From contig NZ_CP012640.2 of the NCBI RefSeq assembly GCF_001412595.2, positions 2,356,001 through 2,420,000 of the forward strand: 64,000 bases of DNA, in the 5' to 3' direction. The position numbers and the translations under genes are program-made. The notes beneath the pieces were generated by a model. The model ran no database searches. It was not told where the DNA came from and saw only the letters and a list, made by a program, of their open reading frames with translations. The first letter of the stretch is position 1. Every line of letters starts with the position of its first letter. Source of the stretch: Massilia sp. WG5 (GTDB lineage: Bacteria; Pseudomonadota; Gammaproteobacteria; Burkholderiales; Burkholderiaceae_D). Below are positions 9,965 through 19,823 of this stretch, piece after piece.

Positions 9965-10738
9965 ATGCGTCCCTACAGCGGCATTCCGAACCGCTTCAAA
10001 CAGGATCTCCGTGACGGCAAGCGCCTGATCGGCTGCTGGTCTTCGCTGGCCAACCCCTTCACCACCGAGATCCTCGGTCTGGCCGGTTTCGACTGGCTGC
10101 TGCTGGACGGCGAGCATTCGCCGAACGACCTGAACAGCTTCATCCTGCAACTGATGGCGCTGAAGGACAGCCCGAGCGCGCCGGTGGTGCGCCCGCAGTC
10201 GAACGACACGGTGCAGATCAAGCGCCTGCTCGACGCCGGCTTCTACAACTTCCTGATCCCCTTCGTCGAGAACGCCGACGAGGCGGCCCAGGCAGTCGCC
10301 GCGACCCGCTATGCGCCGGAAGGCGTGCGCGGCGTCTCGGTCTCGATGCGCGGCAACCGCTTCGGCACCATCCCCGACTACCACCAGGTCAGCAACCGCC
10401 ACATCACGGTGGCCCTGCAGATCGAGAGCCGCACGGCGGTCGCCAACATCGAGGCCATCTGCGCGGTGGACGGCGTCGACTGCGTGTTCATCGGCCCGTC
10501 CGACCTGGCGGCCGACTATGGCTACCTGGGCAACTCGAACCACCCGGAAGTGCAGGAAGCGATGCAGCGCGTGTTCGCCGCCGCCAAGGCCGCCGGGGTG
10601 CCGGTCGGGATCCTGGCGCCGGCGGAAGACGATGCGCGCCGCTACATGGAAATGGGCGCAACGATGGTCGCCGTGGGCAGCGACCAGGGCCTGTTCCGCG
10701 CCGCCACCCAGGCGCTGCGCGACAAGTACGCACAGTAA
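9965..10738 (+). CDS. garL: 5-keto-4-deoxy-D-glucarate aldolase
   Basis: A class II HpcH/HpaI-type aldolase that splits 5-keto-4-deoxy-D-glucarate to pyruvate and tartronate semialdehyde. Starting at ATG 9965 (AAGGA at 9953-9957) gives 257 residues, against 256 in E. coli. An in-frame ATG at 9944 would add 7 residues and has no ribosome binding site. His51 in LDGEHSPND corresponds to the catalytic histidine. [14 protein letters not shown] and [13 protein letters not shown] carry the metal-binding Glu and Asp. It lies between gudD and garR. Confidence 0.95.
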   Translation: MRPYSGIPNRFKQDLRDGKRLIGCWSSLANPFTTEILGLAGFDWLLLDGEHSPNDLNSFILQLMALKDSPSAPVVRPQSNDTVQIKRLLDAGFYNFLIPFVENADEAAQAVAATRYAPEGVRGVSVSMRGNRFGTIPDYHQVSNRHITVALQIESRTAVANIEAICAVDGVDCVFIGPSDLAADYGYLGNSNHPEVQEAMQRVFAAAKAAGVPVGILAPAEDDARRYMEMGATMVAVGSDQGLFRAATQALRDKYAQ

Positions 10739-10762
10739 TCTACGAAAGATACGGAGAACACA

Positions 10763-11656
10763 ATGAGCAAGATCGGATTCATCGGCCTGGGCATCATGGG
10801 CACCCCGATGGCGGGCAAGCTGATCGAGGGCGGCCACGAGGTGTACCTGTACACCCGCAGCAGCGTGCCGGGCGCGCTGGTCGAAGCCGGCGGCAAGGCC
10901 TGCGCCTCCAGCAAGGAAGTCGCGCAGAACGCCGACATCATCATCACCATGGTGCCGGACACCCCGCACGTGGCGGACGTCCTGTTCGGCGAGAACGGCG
11001 TGGCCGACGGCCTGAGCCCCGGCAAGGTGGTGGTCGACATGAGCTCGATCTCGCCGGTCGAGACCAAGGCCTTCGCCGAGCGCATCCGGCTGCTTGACTG
11101 CGAATACGTCGACGCCCCGGTCTCCGGCGGCGAAGTCGGCGCCAAGGCGGCCAGCCTCACCATCATGGTGGGCGGCTCGGAAGCGGCCTTCGAGCGCGTC
11201 AAGCCGCTGTTCGAACTGATGGGCAAGAACATCACCCTGGTGGGCGAGAACGGCGCCGGCCAGACCTGCAAGGTGGCCAACCAGATCATCGTCGCCCTGA
11301 ACATCGAGGCGGTCGGCGAAGCCCTGCTGTTCGCATCGAAGATGGGCGCCGACCCGGCCAAGGTGCGCCAGGCGCTGATGGGCGGCTTCGCCGCGTCGCG
11401 CATCCTCGAAGTGCACGGCGAGCGCATGGTCAAGCGCACCTTCGATCCGGGCTTCCGCATCGAACTGCACCAGAAGGACCTGAACCTGGCGCTGTCGAGC
11501 GCACGCGCGGTCGGCGTCTCGCTGCCGAATACCGCCACCGCCCAGGAACTGTTCAACAGCTGCGCGGCCCACGGCGGCGGCGGCTGGGACCACTCGGCGA
11601 TGGTGCGAGCGCTGGAGAAGATGGCGAACTTCGAAATCGGCCAGCAGCAAAAATGA
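10763..11656 (+). CDS. garR: Tartronate semialdehyde reductase (2-hydroxy-3-oxopropionate reductase)
   Basis: A 297-residue beta-hydroxyacid dehydrogenase that reduces tartronate semialdehyde to D-glycerate. It has the N-terminal dinucleotide motif GFIGLGIMGTPMA (residues 5-17), the substrate-binding DAPVSGGEVGA stretch (~118-128) and catalytic Lys170 in GQTCKVANQ. GGAG precedes ATG 10763. Its stop overlaps the start of the glycerate kinase by 4 bases, so the two are translationally coupled. Confidence 0.95.
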   Translation: MSKIGFIGLGIMGTPMAGKLIEGGHEVYLYTRSSVPGALVEAGGKACASSKEVAQNADIIITMVPDTPHVADVLFGENGVADGLSPGKVVVDMSSISPVETKAFAERIRLLDCEYVDAPVSGGEVGAKAASLTIMVGGSEAAFERVKPLFELMGKNITLVGENGAGQTCKVANQIIVALNIEAVGEALLFASKMGADPAKVRQALMGGFAASRILEVHGERMVKRTFDPGFRIELHQKDLNLALSSARAVGVSLPNTATAQELFNSCAAHGGGGWDHSAMVRALEKMANFEIGQQQK

Positions 11657-12939
11657 GCACGACGACGACGCGTTCGATCCCGCGTCAACTGCTGGTGAAG
11701 ATGTTCGAGGCTGCGATCGCGTCGGCCCAGCCCGACCATTGCGTGCCCCTGCACCTGCCCGAACCGGGCCCCGGCAGGACGATCGTGATCGGCGCCGGCA
11801 AGGCCTCGGCGGCCATGGCGCAGGCGCTCGAGAAAAGCTGGGCCGGTCCGCTGTCCGCGCTTTCCGGCCTGGTTGTCACGCGCTACGGCTATGCGGTGCC
11901 CTGCCAGCGCATCGGGATCGTCGAAGCCGCGCACCCGGTGCCGGACCAGGCCGGCCTGGATGCGGCCCGCCGGATCATGGAACTCGTCGAGGGCTTGGGT
12001 CCGGACGACACCGTGATCTGCCTGATCTCGGGCGGCGGCTCTTCGCTGCTGCCGCTGCCGCTCGACGGCATCACGCTGGAAGACAAGCAGGTCGTGAACC
12101 GCGCCCTGCTCGCCTCCGGCGCCACCATCAGCGAAATGAACTGCGTGCGGCGCCACCTCTCTGGCATCAAGGGCGGACGCCTGGCCGCGGCCTGCCATCC
12201 GGCGCGCGTGTTCACCCTGCTGATCTCCGACGTGCCCGGCGACCGTCCCTGCGACATCGCCTCCGGCCCGACGGTCGGCGACCCGAGCACCTGCGCGGAC
12301 GCGCTGGCGATCGTGCGCCGCTACGGCATCGAACTGCCGGCGGCGGTACGCGAGGTATTGGAGAGCGGACGTGGCGAATCGGTCAAGCCGGGCGACGCAC
12401 GCTTGGCGCGTTGCGAAACGCGCATGATCGCGACGCCGCAGATGGCGCTGGAAGCGGCGGCGCTGGTGGCGCTCGACGCCGGCATCACGCCTTATATTCT
12501 CGGCAATGCGATCGAGGGCGAGGCGCGCGACGTCGGCAAGGCGATGGCGGGCATGGCGCGCCAGGTGGCGGACCACGGCCAGCCCTTCGCCAAACCCTGC
12601 GTGATGCTGTCCGGCGGCGAAACCACGGTGACCGTGCGCGGCCGGGGCCGCGGCGGACGCAATGTCGAATTCCTGCTGGCGCTGGGACTGGCGCTGGAAG
12701 GCCGCGCGGGCATCCATGCGCTGGCGGGCGACACCGATGGCGTCGACGGCCAGGAAGAGATCGCGGGCGCCGTGCTGGCGCCGGATACGCTGGCGCGGGC
12801 CTGGGGGATCGGCATCAAGCCGGCCGATGCCTTGCAGGACAACGACGGCCACGGCTTCTTCGGCTCGCTGGACGATTCGGTGGTGACCGGGCCGACGCTC
12901 ACGAACGTGAACGACTTCCGGGCCATATTGATACTGTAA
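11653..12939 (+). CDS. Type-2 glycerate kinase (MOFRL family, GckA/TtuD-like)
   Basis: A 428-residue protein with an N-terminal glycerate-kinase (DUF4147) domain (~10-250) and a C-terminal MOFRL domain (~310-420). Visible motifs are IGAGKASAAMA, CLISGGGSSLLPLP, SEMNCVRRHLSGIKGGRL and SGGETTVTVRG. The family phosphorylates D-glycerate, usually to 2-phosphoglycerate. It was formerly annotated as hydroxypyruvate reductase TtuD. It closes the aldarate route into lower glycolysis. The ATGA overlap with garR marks it as the last operon gene, and a REP-like palindrome follows. Confidence 0.92.
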   Translation: MSTTTTRSIPRQLLVKMFEAAIASAQPDHCVPLHLPEPGPGRTIVIGAGKASAAMAQALEKSWAGPLSALSGLVVTRYGYAVPCQRIGIVEAAHPVPDQAGLDAARRIMELVEGLGPDDTVICLISGGGSSLLPLPLDGITLEDKQVVNRALLASGATISEMNCVRRHLSGIKGGRLAAACHPARVFTLLISDVPGDRPCDIASGPTVGDPSTCADALAIVRRYGIELPAAVREVLESGRGESVKPGDARLARCETRMIATPQMALEAAALVALDAGITPYILGNAIEGEARDVGKAMAGMARQVADHGQPFAKPCVMLSGGETTVTVRGRGRGGRNVEFLLALGLALEGRAGIHALAGDTDGVDGQEEIAGAVLAPDTLARAWGIGIKPADALQDNDGHGFFGSLDDSVVTGPTLTNVNDFRAILIL

Positions 12940-12961
12940 ACGCGTCGTCTTCGCGTAAACG

Positions 12962-12989
12962 CGTCGTCCCCGCGGAGGCGGGGACGACG
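12962..12989. repeat. REP-like palindrome, GTCGTCCCC family
   Basis: Perfect 12-bp stem, CGTCGTCCCCGC (12962-12973) with GCGGGGACGACG (12978-12989), and loop GGAG. It sits between the end of the glycerate kinase and the end of the 52-codon gene, which converge. A degenerate partial copy (CGCGTCGTCTTCGCG) lies just before it. Related copies are at 23801, 34633, 53006 and 62364. Confidence 0.8.
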
Positions 12990-13023
12990 TTAAAAAGCTA
13001 TCGGTACTGCTGCTGCCTGAATC

Positions 13024-13182
13024 TTACAGCTCGATCATCACGTTGCCTTCCGGGTCGATGCGGTTGCCGTAGGAGGCGACCCAGGCATTGAACAGGCTGC
13101 GCCAGAAGCCCTGGCCCGGCTGGCGGAAGGTCGGCGACGACATCGATTGCATCTGAGCGACTGCGCTGGACTGGTTGGACAT
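13024..13182 (-). CDS. Small protein of 52 residues, unknown
   Basis: A short reading frame from ATG (13180-13182) to TAA (13024-13026), with a good ribosome binding site (AAAGG, 7 bases before the ATG). The product is soluble-looking: a Ser/Gln/Met-rich first 18 residues, then QGFWRSLFNAWVASYGN, an amphipathic helix with three aromatic residues, and the acidic end IDPEGNVMIEL. I do not recognise a family. It lies downstream of, and on the same strand as, the glucokinase-RpiR gene, separated by an inverted repeat. Confidence 0.6.
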   Translation of the reverse strand: MSNQSSAVAQMQSMSSPTFRQPGQGFWRSLFNAWVASYGNRIDPEGNVMIEL

Positions 13183-13262
13183 GATTCGCCTTTCGAAGAA
13201 TATTTTGGATTGGTGTCCATCTTAGAGAGGCGGCGATATATCGTCCAATGATATGTCCGAAT

Positions 13263-13298
13263 GCCGGCCATCAAAAAACAATATGACTTATGGCCGGC
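13263..13298. terminator. Inverted repeat downstream of glucokinase-RpiR gene 1
   Basis: GCCGGCCAT (13263-13271) pairs with ATGGCCGGC (13290-13298) over an 18-base loop. The loop reads TTTTTTG on the minus strand. It lies 38 bases after the glucokinase-RpiR stop and 81 bases before the small gene. It may end the alpha-glucosidase/glucokinase transcript, although no T-run follows the stem. Confidence 0.45.
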
Positions 13299-13335
13299 CT
13301 GCCAGATCCGACATAAGGATCGGTGATATCAGGTT

Positions 13336-15204
13336 TCAGAGGTCGAGGTGCGAGATCATGAGGCCGCCCTGGTCCTGCTGGCCGAGCGAGAGGCCGACCG
13401 CCATGATGTCGATCAGGAGCAGCTGCAGCACCCGCGAGATCATCGACAGGAAGCCGACATTGTCCTCGGCATGGTCGACCGCCAGCACCACGCTGGCGCG
13501 CTTGGCCAGCGGCGATTCGCTGCTGCTGATGGCGATCACGTCGGCGCCGGCGGCGCGCGCCTTGTCGACCGCCGACAGCAGCTCGGGCAGGCGGCCCGAA
13601 TTCGAGATCGCGATCACCACGTCGCCCGGCCCCAGCAGGTCGGCGGCAAGGCTGAACAGGTGCGAATCGCCGTACAGCGCGGTCGGGATGCGGAAGCGGA
13701 AGAACTTGTGCTGGCCGTCTAGCGCCACCACGCGCGCATTCCCCATCGCGTAGAACTCGATGCGCCGGGCGCGGCTCACCAGCTCGATCGCGCGGTCGAT
13801 CGCGCGCACGTCGAGCTGGTCGCGGAATTTCAGGATCGCCGACACGGTGTTGTCGATCACTTTGGCGGACAGGTCGTGCGTGCTGTCGCTCATCCGCACC
13901 TGGCTGTGGCGCACCGGGATCGAACCGGTCAGCGAGCTGGCGAACTTCAGCTTGAAGTCGGCCAGGCCGAGGAAGCCCAGCGAGCGGCAGAAGCGGATCA
14001 CGGTCGGCTGGCTGACGTCGGCCAGCTTCGCGATGCCGGCGATCGGCTCGTTCAGCACCAGGCGCGGCTGCTCCAGCACCAGGCTGGCGACACGCTGCTC
14101 GGCCGGGGTCAGTTCCGGCTGGAGCTGGCGGATGCGGTCCATCAGGGTGTTGTCGCCGCTGCGCCCGCGCAGGTGCTCGGACAGGATATTCGCCACGCCG
14201 TCGAAAGCGACGTGCGGCGTGGTGATGACGTAGGTCGGGATGTCGGCGATGTAGCCGGAAAACCGCCCCTTGGCCTCGAAACGGGTGCGGAAGGGAGAGC
14301 TGCGGAACCACTCGCCCAGGCGCGGCACGATGCCGCCGCCGATGAAGATGCCGCCGAAGGCGCCCAGCGTCACCGCCAGGTTGGCCGCGGCGCCGCCCAG
14401 CATGCCGCAGAAGCATTCCAGCACTTCCAGGCACAGCGGGTCCTTGTCGTCCAGCGCGCCGGCGATGATGGAGGCCGAGTCGCGCACGGGCACAGGCAGC
14501 TGCGCGGACGCGGACGACTGCGCGGCGTTGCGCGCGGCCAGCGCGCGGTAGATCAGCTCCATGCCGGGACCGGAGATCAGGCGTTCGTTCGACACGTGGG
14601 TCCACTCGCGCCAGGCGGTCTGCAGGATCGCGAATTCGCGCTCGTCGCTGGGCGCGAAGTTCACGTGGCCGCCCTCGCTGCCGAGGGTGACGAAGCCGTC
14701 CACGGTCGGGATCCCGCCCGAGACGCCGAGGCCCGTGCCCGGTCCCAGCACGCCCAGCACCGCATGCGGCGCCGGCTTGCCCGGCCCGACCTGCATCAGG
14801 TCTTCCGGCTTCAGGCCGGGGATCGCCATCGCCAGCGCCGTGAAGTCGTTGACGATCAGGAGGGTGCTCAAGCCCAGCTCGCGCCGCACGGCGTCGGTCG
14901 AGAAGGCCCAGGGCCGGTTGGTCATGCGCACGTAGTCGCCGTCGACCGGGTTGGCCAGCGCCAGCGCCGCGTGGTGCAGGCGCACGTCCTCGTGTTCGGA
15001 CAGGTAGAAGCGCAGCAGCGGGACGATGCCGTCGAACTCGTCGCAGCGCAGCACCCGTACCGAGCGGTAGGCGCCGGGCGCCGTCTGCAGGGCGAAGCGT
15101 GCGTGCGTCGCCCCGATGTCGGCCAGCAGGCGCGGGCCGTCGGCGAAGGCGGTGCGGGCGAGTTTTCCTTCCCGATTCTGTTCGGCTGCCGGCTGCTCCT
15201 GCAT
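13336..15204 (-). CDS. glk: Bifunctional glucokinase / RpiR (HexR-like) regulator, copy 1
   Basis: A 622-residue fusion. Residues ~22-340 are a bacterial glucokinase: LLADIGATHARFAL phosphate loop, LIVNDFTALAMAIPG with the catalytic Asp, VLGPGTGLGVSG, and SEGGHVNFAP with sugar-binding Glu and His. Residues ~350-430 are an RpiR helix-turn-helix (LTPAEQRVASLVLEQP, LADVSQPTVIRFCRSLGF). Residues ~460-600 are a SIS sugar-phosphate domain (VVIAISNSGRLPELL). It should phosphorylate glucose and also bind DNA. Its start lies 2 bases after the alpha-glucosidase stop, so the two are co-transcribed. The fusion is known from Burkholderiales. The best DNA targets in this window are the TGTAGT-N3-ACTACA sites; that link is inferred. 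Confidence 0.95.
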   Translation of the reverse strand: MQEQPAAEQNREGKLARTAFADGPRLLADIGATHARFALQTAPGAYRSVRVLRCDEFDGIVPLLRFYLSEHEDVRLHHAALALANPVDGDYVRMTNRPWAFSTDAVRRELGLSTLLIVNDFTALAMAIPGLKPEDLMQVGPGKPAPHAVLGVLGPGTGLGVSGGIPTVDGFVTLGSEGGHVNFAPSDEREFAILQTAWREWTHVSNERLISGPGMELIYRALAARNAAQSSASAQLPVPVRDSASIIAGALDDKDPLCLEVLECFCGMLGGAAANLAVTLGAFGGIFIGGGIVPRLGEWFRSSPFRTRFEAKGRFSGYIADIPTYVITTPHVAFDGVANILSEHLRGRSGDNTLMDRIRQLQPELTPAEQRVASLVLEQPRLVLNEPIAGIAKLADVSQPTVIRFCRSLGFLGLADFKLKFASSLTGSIPVRHSQVRMSDSTHDLSAKVIDNTVSAILKFRDQLDVRAIDRAIELVSRARRIEFYAMGNARVVALDGQHKFFRFRIPTALYGDSHLFSLAADLLGPGDVVIAISNSGRLPELLSAVDKARAAGADVIAISSSESPLAKRASVVLAVDHAEDNVGFLSMISRVLQLLLIDIMAVGLSLGQQDQGGLMISHLDL

Positions 15205-15206
15205 GC

Positions 15207-16853
15207 TCAGCCCTTCGCCGCGACGCTGCCGAACCAGGCGCCGAAAGGCGGCAGGCTCACCGTCGTACCGACGACTTCACCGGCCATGCCGTGGCCTTCG
15301 AGCTTCGTGGCGCCGGCCGCTTCCGGCCAGTCGAAGCTCAGGGGCTGCCCGGTCGTGTTGAACACGGCCAGCACCGACAGGTAGCCCGGCAGGTCGCGCT
15401 GCAGGGCCAGCGCCTGTTCCGGCACGTCGAAGAAGGCGATGTCGCCGCGCGTGAGCTGCGGCATCGTGCGGCGCCAGTGGATGATGGCGCGCTGGAAGTT
15501 CAGCATCGATTGCGGGTCCTTGTCCTGCAGGTCCTCCGCCAGGGCCAGGTGTTCGGGCGGCACCGGCAGCCACGGCTTGCCGGTGGTGAAGCCGCCGTTG
15601 GCGTCGGCAGCGGTCCACGGCATCGGCGTGCGGCAGCCGTCGCGGCCCTTGAACTCGGGCCAGAAGGTGATGCCGTAGGGGTCCTGCAGCAGTTCGTAAG
15701 GCACGTCCGCTTCCGGCAGCGCCAGCTCGTCGCCCTGGTACAGGCAGGGCGTGCCCTTCAGCGACAGCTGGATCGCCAGCACCAGCTTCGACAGGGCCGG
15801 CGTCGAATCCGCCACCGAGGCGCCGCGGGCCCAGCGCGTGGCGACGCGGATCGCATCGTGGTTGCCGACCGACCAGGAAGCCCAGCCGTCCTTCACGCGC
15901 ACATTGAATTCCTCGACCTGCTGGCGGATGTGGGCGGCGGTAAACACGGGCGTCAGCAGGTTGAAGCTGTAGGCCATGTGCAGCTTGTCGCCGCCTTCGG
16001 TGTACTCGGCCATCTGGGCCAGCGCATCGTCGGACGAGACTTCGCCGATCGACACCGCGCCGAATTCGTTCAGCTGGGCGCGCACGCGCTGCAGGAAGGC
16101 GATGTTTTCCGGCTGGGTCTTGTCGTAGATGTGCGCCTGCATGCCGTAGGGGTTCACATCGGTGACGGTCGAGGTGTCGCGCACCAGCGCCGGCGGATTG
16201 CTGCGCAGCTGGCGGTCGTGGAAGTGGAAGACGCAGGCATCCATGCGCACGCCGTCGACGCCGCGCTCGAGCCAGAATCGCTGGGCGTCGAGGTGGGCCT
16301 GCTGCACTTCGGGATTGTGGAAGTTCAGCTGCGGCTGGCTGACCAGGAAGTTGTGCATGTAGTACTGCTTGCGGCGGGTATCCCACTGCCAGGCCGAGCC
16401 GCCGAACACGGACAGCCAGTTGTTCGGCGGATTGCCGTCCGGGAGCGGGTCGGCCCACACATACCAGTCGGACTTCGGGTTGTCGCGGCTGGCGCGGCTC
16501 TCGGCGAACCATGGGTGATTGTCGGCGGTATGCGACATCACCTGGTCGATCATGATCTTCAGGCCCAGGCTGTGCGCCCTGGCGACCAGGGCGTCGAAGT
16601 CGGCCAGGGTGCCGAACATCGGATCGACGTCGCAGTAGTCCGCGATATCGTAGCCGAAGTCCTTCTGCGGCGACTTGAAGAAAGGCGACAGCCAGACGAT
16701 GTCCACCCCCAGGCCGGCGATGTAATCGAGCTTGGCCGTGATGCCGGGCAGGTCGCCGACGCCGTCACCATTGGTGTCGAGATAGCTGCGCGGATAAACT
16801 TGATAAATGATGGCTTCTTTCCACCACGGATTGTTCGCGTCGGGAGTCGTCAT
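15207..16853 (-). CDS. GH13 alpha-glucosidase (GH13_23-like), cytoplasmic
   Basis: A 548-residue enzyme without signal peptide, hydrolysing maltose and maltodextrins to glucose. The (beta/alpha)8 motifs are MIDQVMSHTAD (region I), GVRMDACVFHFHD with nucleophile Asp205, acid/base Glu271 in VSIGEVSSDD, and Asp333 in VGNHDAIRVATRW. The N-terminus WWKEAIIYQVYPRSYLDTNGDGVGDL is typical of oligo-1,6-glucosidase and alpha-glucosidase relatives. It heads an operon with glucokinase-RpiR 1: glucose released here would be phosphorylated by the next product. The divergent pullulanase shares its promoter region, where a HexR-like site lies at 17000-17014. Confidence 0.93.
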   Translation of the reverse strand: MTTPDANNPWWKEAIIYQVYPRSYLDTNGDGVGDLPGITAKLDYIAGLGVDIVWLSPFFKSPQKDFGYDIADYCDVDPMFGTLADFDALVARAHSLGLKIMIDQVMSHTADNHPWFAESRASRDNPKSDWYVWADPLPDGNPPNNWLSVFGGSAWQWDTRRKQYYMHNFLVSQPQLNFHNPEVQQAHLDAQRFWLERGVDGVRMDACVFHFHDRQLRSNPPALVRDTSTVTDVNPYGMQAHIYDKTQPENIAFLQRVRAQLNEFGAVSIGEVSSDDALAQMAEYTEGGDKLHMAYSFNLLTPVFTAAHIRQQVEEFNVRVKDGWASWSVGNHDAIRVATRWARGASVADSTPALSKLVLAIQLSLKGTPCLYQGDELALPEADVPYELLQDPYGITFWPEFKGRDGCRTPMPWTAADANGGFTTGKPWLPVPPEHLALAEDLQDKDPQSMLNFQRAIIHWRRTMPQLTRGDIAFFDVPEQALALQRDLPGYLSVLAVFNTTGQPLSFDWPEAAGATKLEGHGMAGEVVGTTVSLPPFGAWFGSVAAKG

Positions 16854-16999
16854 GATAAGGGTGTCCGATTGGTAAATTTTTACGCAATATACAGTATCGA
16901 TCTCGACCTGACAATCGTCCCAACCGAGAAGGATTTTAGTAAATATCCTTTAAAATCATAAGACTATATAAAACATGACCGAAGAATATATGGCACTGT

Positions 17000-17014
17000 A
17001 GTAGTCAAACTACA
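17000..17014. promoter_or_regulatory. HexR-like palindrome between alpha-glucosidase and pullulanase
   Basis: AGTAGTCAAACTACA matches TGTAGT-N3-ACTACA at 14 of 15 positions (core GTAGT-CAA-ACTAC, a perfect inverted repeat). It lies 66 bases before the pullulanase start used here and about 150 bases upstream of the alpha-glucosidase. Sites of the same pattern occur only at other maltodextrin genes (37813, 46697, 46954). The 226-base intergenic stretch is otherwise AT-rich, as expected for two divergent promoters. Confidence 0.7.
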
Positions 17015-17079
17015 GAATCAATGTTAGGGTGACAAACTTGCCGCCCGGCCGCATGCCGCGTTTCTCAATGAGCTATCCG

Positions 17080-19821
17080 ATGACAAGTAAAACCATTACC
17101 GCTGCAGGCCTCCTGTCCCTGCTGGCCTGCGGCGGCGTCCACGCCGCGATTTCTCCCGAAGCCTGCGACAGCAAGGCTTTCCAGACCGTCCTGCATCCGG
17201 CCGCCGCCAGCTTCGACGCGCGCGCCGTCTGGCTCGACCGGCGCCTGATCGCCTTCCCCGGCGCCGCGCCGAACGGCGTGTTCAAGCTCTACTACTCGCC
17301 AGTCGCGTCGATCGCCGCGCCGGTCGGCGGCAAGGTCGCGGGCGCGGCCGGCGCCCTCGGCCTCGGCCTGTTCCAGGGCGGCGTCCCTGCGCCGCTGGCC
17401 GCGCGCTTCAAGTGGCTGGGCGCCGGTCCGGTGCTGCAGCTGGATGAGAACGACGTCACCCGGATGAACGAACTGCACCGCGGGCAGCTGGTGCTGGTGC
17501 AGGAAGATGCGCAAGGCAGCGTGCTCGCCGCCACGCGCGTGCAGGCGGCGGGTGCGCTGGACGACCTGTATGCCGCGGCGGCCGGCCTGGACAAGCTCGG
17601 CGTCGACATCGACAGCGCCAGCAAGCGCACCGGCTTCAGCGTATGGGCGCCGACCGCCCGCCAGGCCGCCGTCTGCGTCTACAATTCGCCCACGTCGATG
17701 GCGCGCGCGGTCTACCAGCTGAACAGCGACCCGGCCACCGGCGCCTGGAGCGCCCAGGTGCCGGGAGACCTCACCGGCAAATACTACAAATACGTGGTCG
17801 ACGTGCCGGTCGACGGCGCGGCGGGATCCGGTGGCATCGTACGCAACCTGGTGACCGACCCCTACTCCATCAGCCTGAGCACCGATTCGAAGCGCAGCTA
17901 TATCGCGCGCCTGGATTCGCCGCGCCTGACGCCGGCCGGCTGGGACGCGCCGTCTCCGCAGACCGTCAGGAACCCGACCGACATGGTGGTCTACGAGCTG
18001 CACGTGCGCGACTTTTCGATCAACGACGACAGCGTGCCCGAGCGCCTGCGCGGCAAGTACGGCGCCTTCACCCGCCTCGAGTCCAACGGCATGCGCCACC
18101 TGGCCGCGCTGGCGAAAAGCGGCCTGACCGACATCCACCTGCTGCCGGTGTACGACATCGGCAGCGTGCCCGAGGTGGGCTGCGCCGTGCCGAAGCCCAG
18201 CGGCGCGCCGGACAGCGAAAACCAGCAGGCGCTGGTGAAGAAGACCGCGGAAACCGACTGCTTCAACTGGGGCTACGACCCCTACCATTACAACGCGCCG
18301 GAAGGCAGCTATGCGAGCGATCCGGCGGACGGCGCGCGCCGCGTGATCGAATTCCGCGAGATGGTGGGCAGCCTGCACAAGCTCGGCCTGCGGGTCGGCA
18401 TGGACGTGGTGTTCAACCACACCTTCATCGCCGGCCAGAACGAGAAGTCGGTGCTCGACCGCGTCGTGCCCGGCTACTACCACCGCCTGAACGCCACCGG
18501 CGGCATCGAGCGCTCGACCTGCTGCGACAATACGGCCACCGAAAACCTCATGATGGGCAAGCTGATGATCGATTCGGTGGCCCTGTGGGCAACCCAGTAC
18601 AGGATCGATTCCTTCCGCTTCGACCTGATGGGGCACCAGCCGCGCGCCACGATGGAAGCGCTGCAGCGGAAAGTGAACGCGGCCGCCGGCCATCCGGTGC
18701 AGCTGATCGGCGAAGGCTGGAACTTCGGCGAAGTGGCCAACGGCGCGCGCTTCGTGCAGGCCTCGCAACTGTCGCTGAACGGCAGCGGCATCGGCACCTT
18801 CAACGACCGCACCCGCGACGCCGTGCGCGGCGGCTCGGCCGGCGATTCCGGCGAGGCGCTGTTTGCGCGCCAGGGCTGGATCAACGGCCTGGTCTACGAT
18901 CCGAACGCCCACGCCGGCGCCCATTCGGCCGAAGAGCTGATGCGCACCGCGGACCTGGTGCGCGCCGGCCTGGCGGGCTCGATCCGCAGCTACCCGCTGC
19001 AGACCTGGGACGGCAAGACCGTGCCGCTCGACGCCATCGACTACAACGGCCAGCCGGCAGGCTATGCCAGCGAGCCCTCGGAAGTCGTCAACTACGTCGA
19101 GAACCACGACAACCAGACCCTGTACGACATCGACGTGTTCAAGCTGCCGGCATCGACCTCCAGCCAGGACCGCGCGCGCGTGCAGGTGCTGGGCATGGCG
19201 GTGGACGCCTTCGCGCAGGGCATCGCCTACTACCACGCCGGCATCGACATACTGCGTTCGAAGTCCCTGGACCGCAACAGCTTCAACTCGGGCGACTGGT
19301 TCAACCGCCTCGACTGGCGCTACCGCGACAACTACTTCGGCACCGGCCTGCCCCCAAGCGAGGACAACGGCAAGGACTACGCGCTGATCAAGCCCCTGCT
19401 GTCGAATCCGGCGTTCAAGCCGGCGCCGTCGGACATCGCCTTCGCGCGCGACGCCTTCCGCGACCTGCTGGCCATCCGCGCCAGCTCGGCCCTGTTCCGC
19501 CTGCCGACCGCCGCCGAGATCAAGCGCCGCCTGCGCTTCTTCAACACCGGCCCAGGCCAGAACCCGACCGTGGCGGCGGCCCACCTGGATGGCGAAGGCT
19601 ACCCGGGCGCCAACTTCAGGGGCATCAGCTACTTCATCAACGTCGACAAGGTCGGGCACACGGTGCTTGATCCGCAGGCCGTGGGCAAGACGATGCGCCT
19701 GCATCCGGTGTTCCTGGCCCCGAACGTGGCCGACAAGCGCGCGACCCAGGCGCGCTTCGATCCGGCCAGCGGTTCCTTCGATATTCCGCCGCGGACGGCG
19801 GTGGTGTTCGTGGAGGACTGA
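17080..19821 (+). CDS. Exported pullulanase-type alpha-1,6-glucosidase (GH13)
   Basis: About 913 residues from ATG 17080. Other in-frame starts (17029 GTG, 17053, 17068) cannot be excluded, because none has a clear ribosome binding site. The hydrophobic leader LLSLLACGG could be a type I signal or, through LLAC, a lipoprotein signal as in Klebsiella pullulanase. N-terminal pullulanase and CBM48 modules (~20-290) precede the GH13 barrel: VFNH (His447), SFRFDLMGH with Asp515, LIGEGW with Glu545, and VENHDNQ with Asp677. YNWGYDP-like [17 protein letters not shown] is a type I pullulanase signature. It debranches alpha-1,6 links in starch products. It is divergent from the alpha-glucosidase operon. 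Confidence 0.92.
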   Translation: MTSKTITAAGLLSLLACGGVHAAISPEACDSKAFQTVLHPAAASFDARAVWLDRRLIAFPGAAPNGVFKLYYSPVASIAAPVGGKVAGAAGALGLGLFQGGVPAPLAARFKWLGAGPVLQLDENDVTRMNELHRGQLVLVQEDAQGSVLAATRVQAAGALDDLYAAAAGLDKLGVDIDSASKRTGFSVWAPTARQAAVCVYNSPTSMARAVYQLNSDPATGAWSAQVPGDLTGKYYKYVVDVPVDGAAGSGGIVRNLVTDPYSISLSTDSKRSYIARLDSPRLTPAGWDAPSPQTVRNPTDMVVYELHVRDFSINDDSVPERLRGKYGAFTRLESNGMRHLAALAKSGLTDIHLLPVYDIGSVPEVGCAVPKPSGAPDSENQQALVKKTAETDCFNWGYDPYHYNAPEGSYASDPADGARRVIEFREMVGSLHKLGLRVGMDVVFNHTFIAGQNEKSVLDRVVPGYYHRLNATGGIERSTCCDNTATENLMMGKLMIDSVALWATQYRIDSFRFDLMGHQPRATMEALQRKVNAAAGHPVQLIGEGWNFGEVANGARFVQASQLSLNGSGIGTFNDRTRDAVRGGSAGDSGEALFARQGWINGLVYDPNAHAGAHSAEELMRTADLVRAGLAGSIRSYPLQTWDGKTVPLDAIDYNGQPAGYASEPSEVVNYVENHDNQTLYDIDVFKLPASTSSQDRARVQVLGMAVDAFAQGIAYYHAGIDILRSKSLDRNSFNSGDWFNRLDWRYRDNYFGTGLPPSEDNGKDYALIKPLLSNPAFKPAPSDIAFARDAFRDLLAIRASSALFRLPTAAEIKRRLRFFNTGPGQNPTVAAAHLDGEGYPGANFRGISYFINVDKVGHTVLDPQAVGKTMRLHPVFLAPNVADKRATQARFDPASGSFDIPPRTAVVFVED

Positions 19822-19823
19822 GC

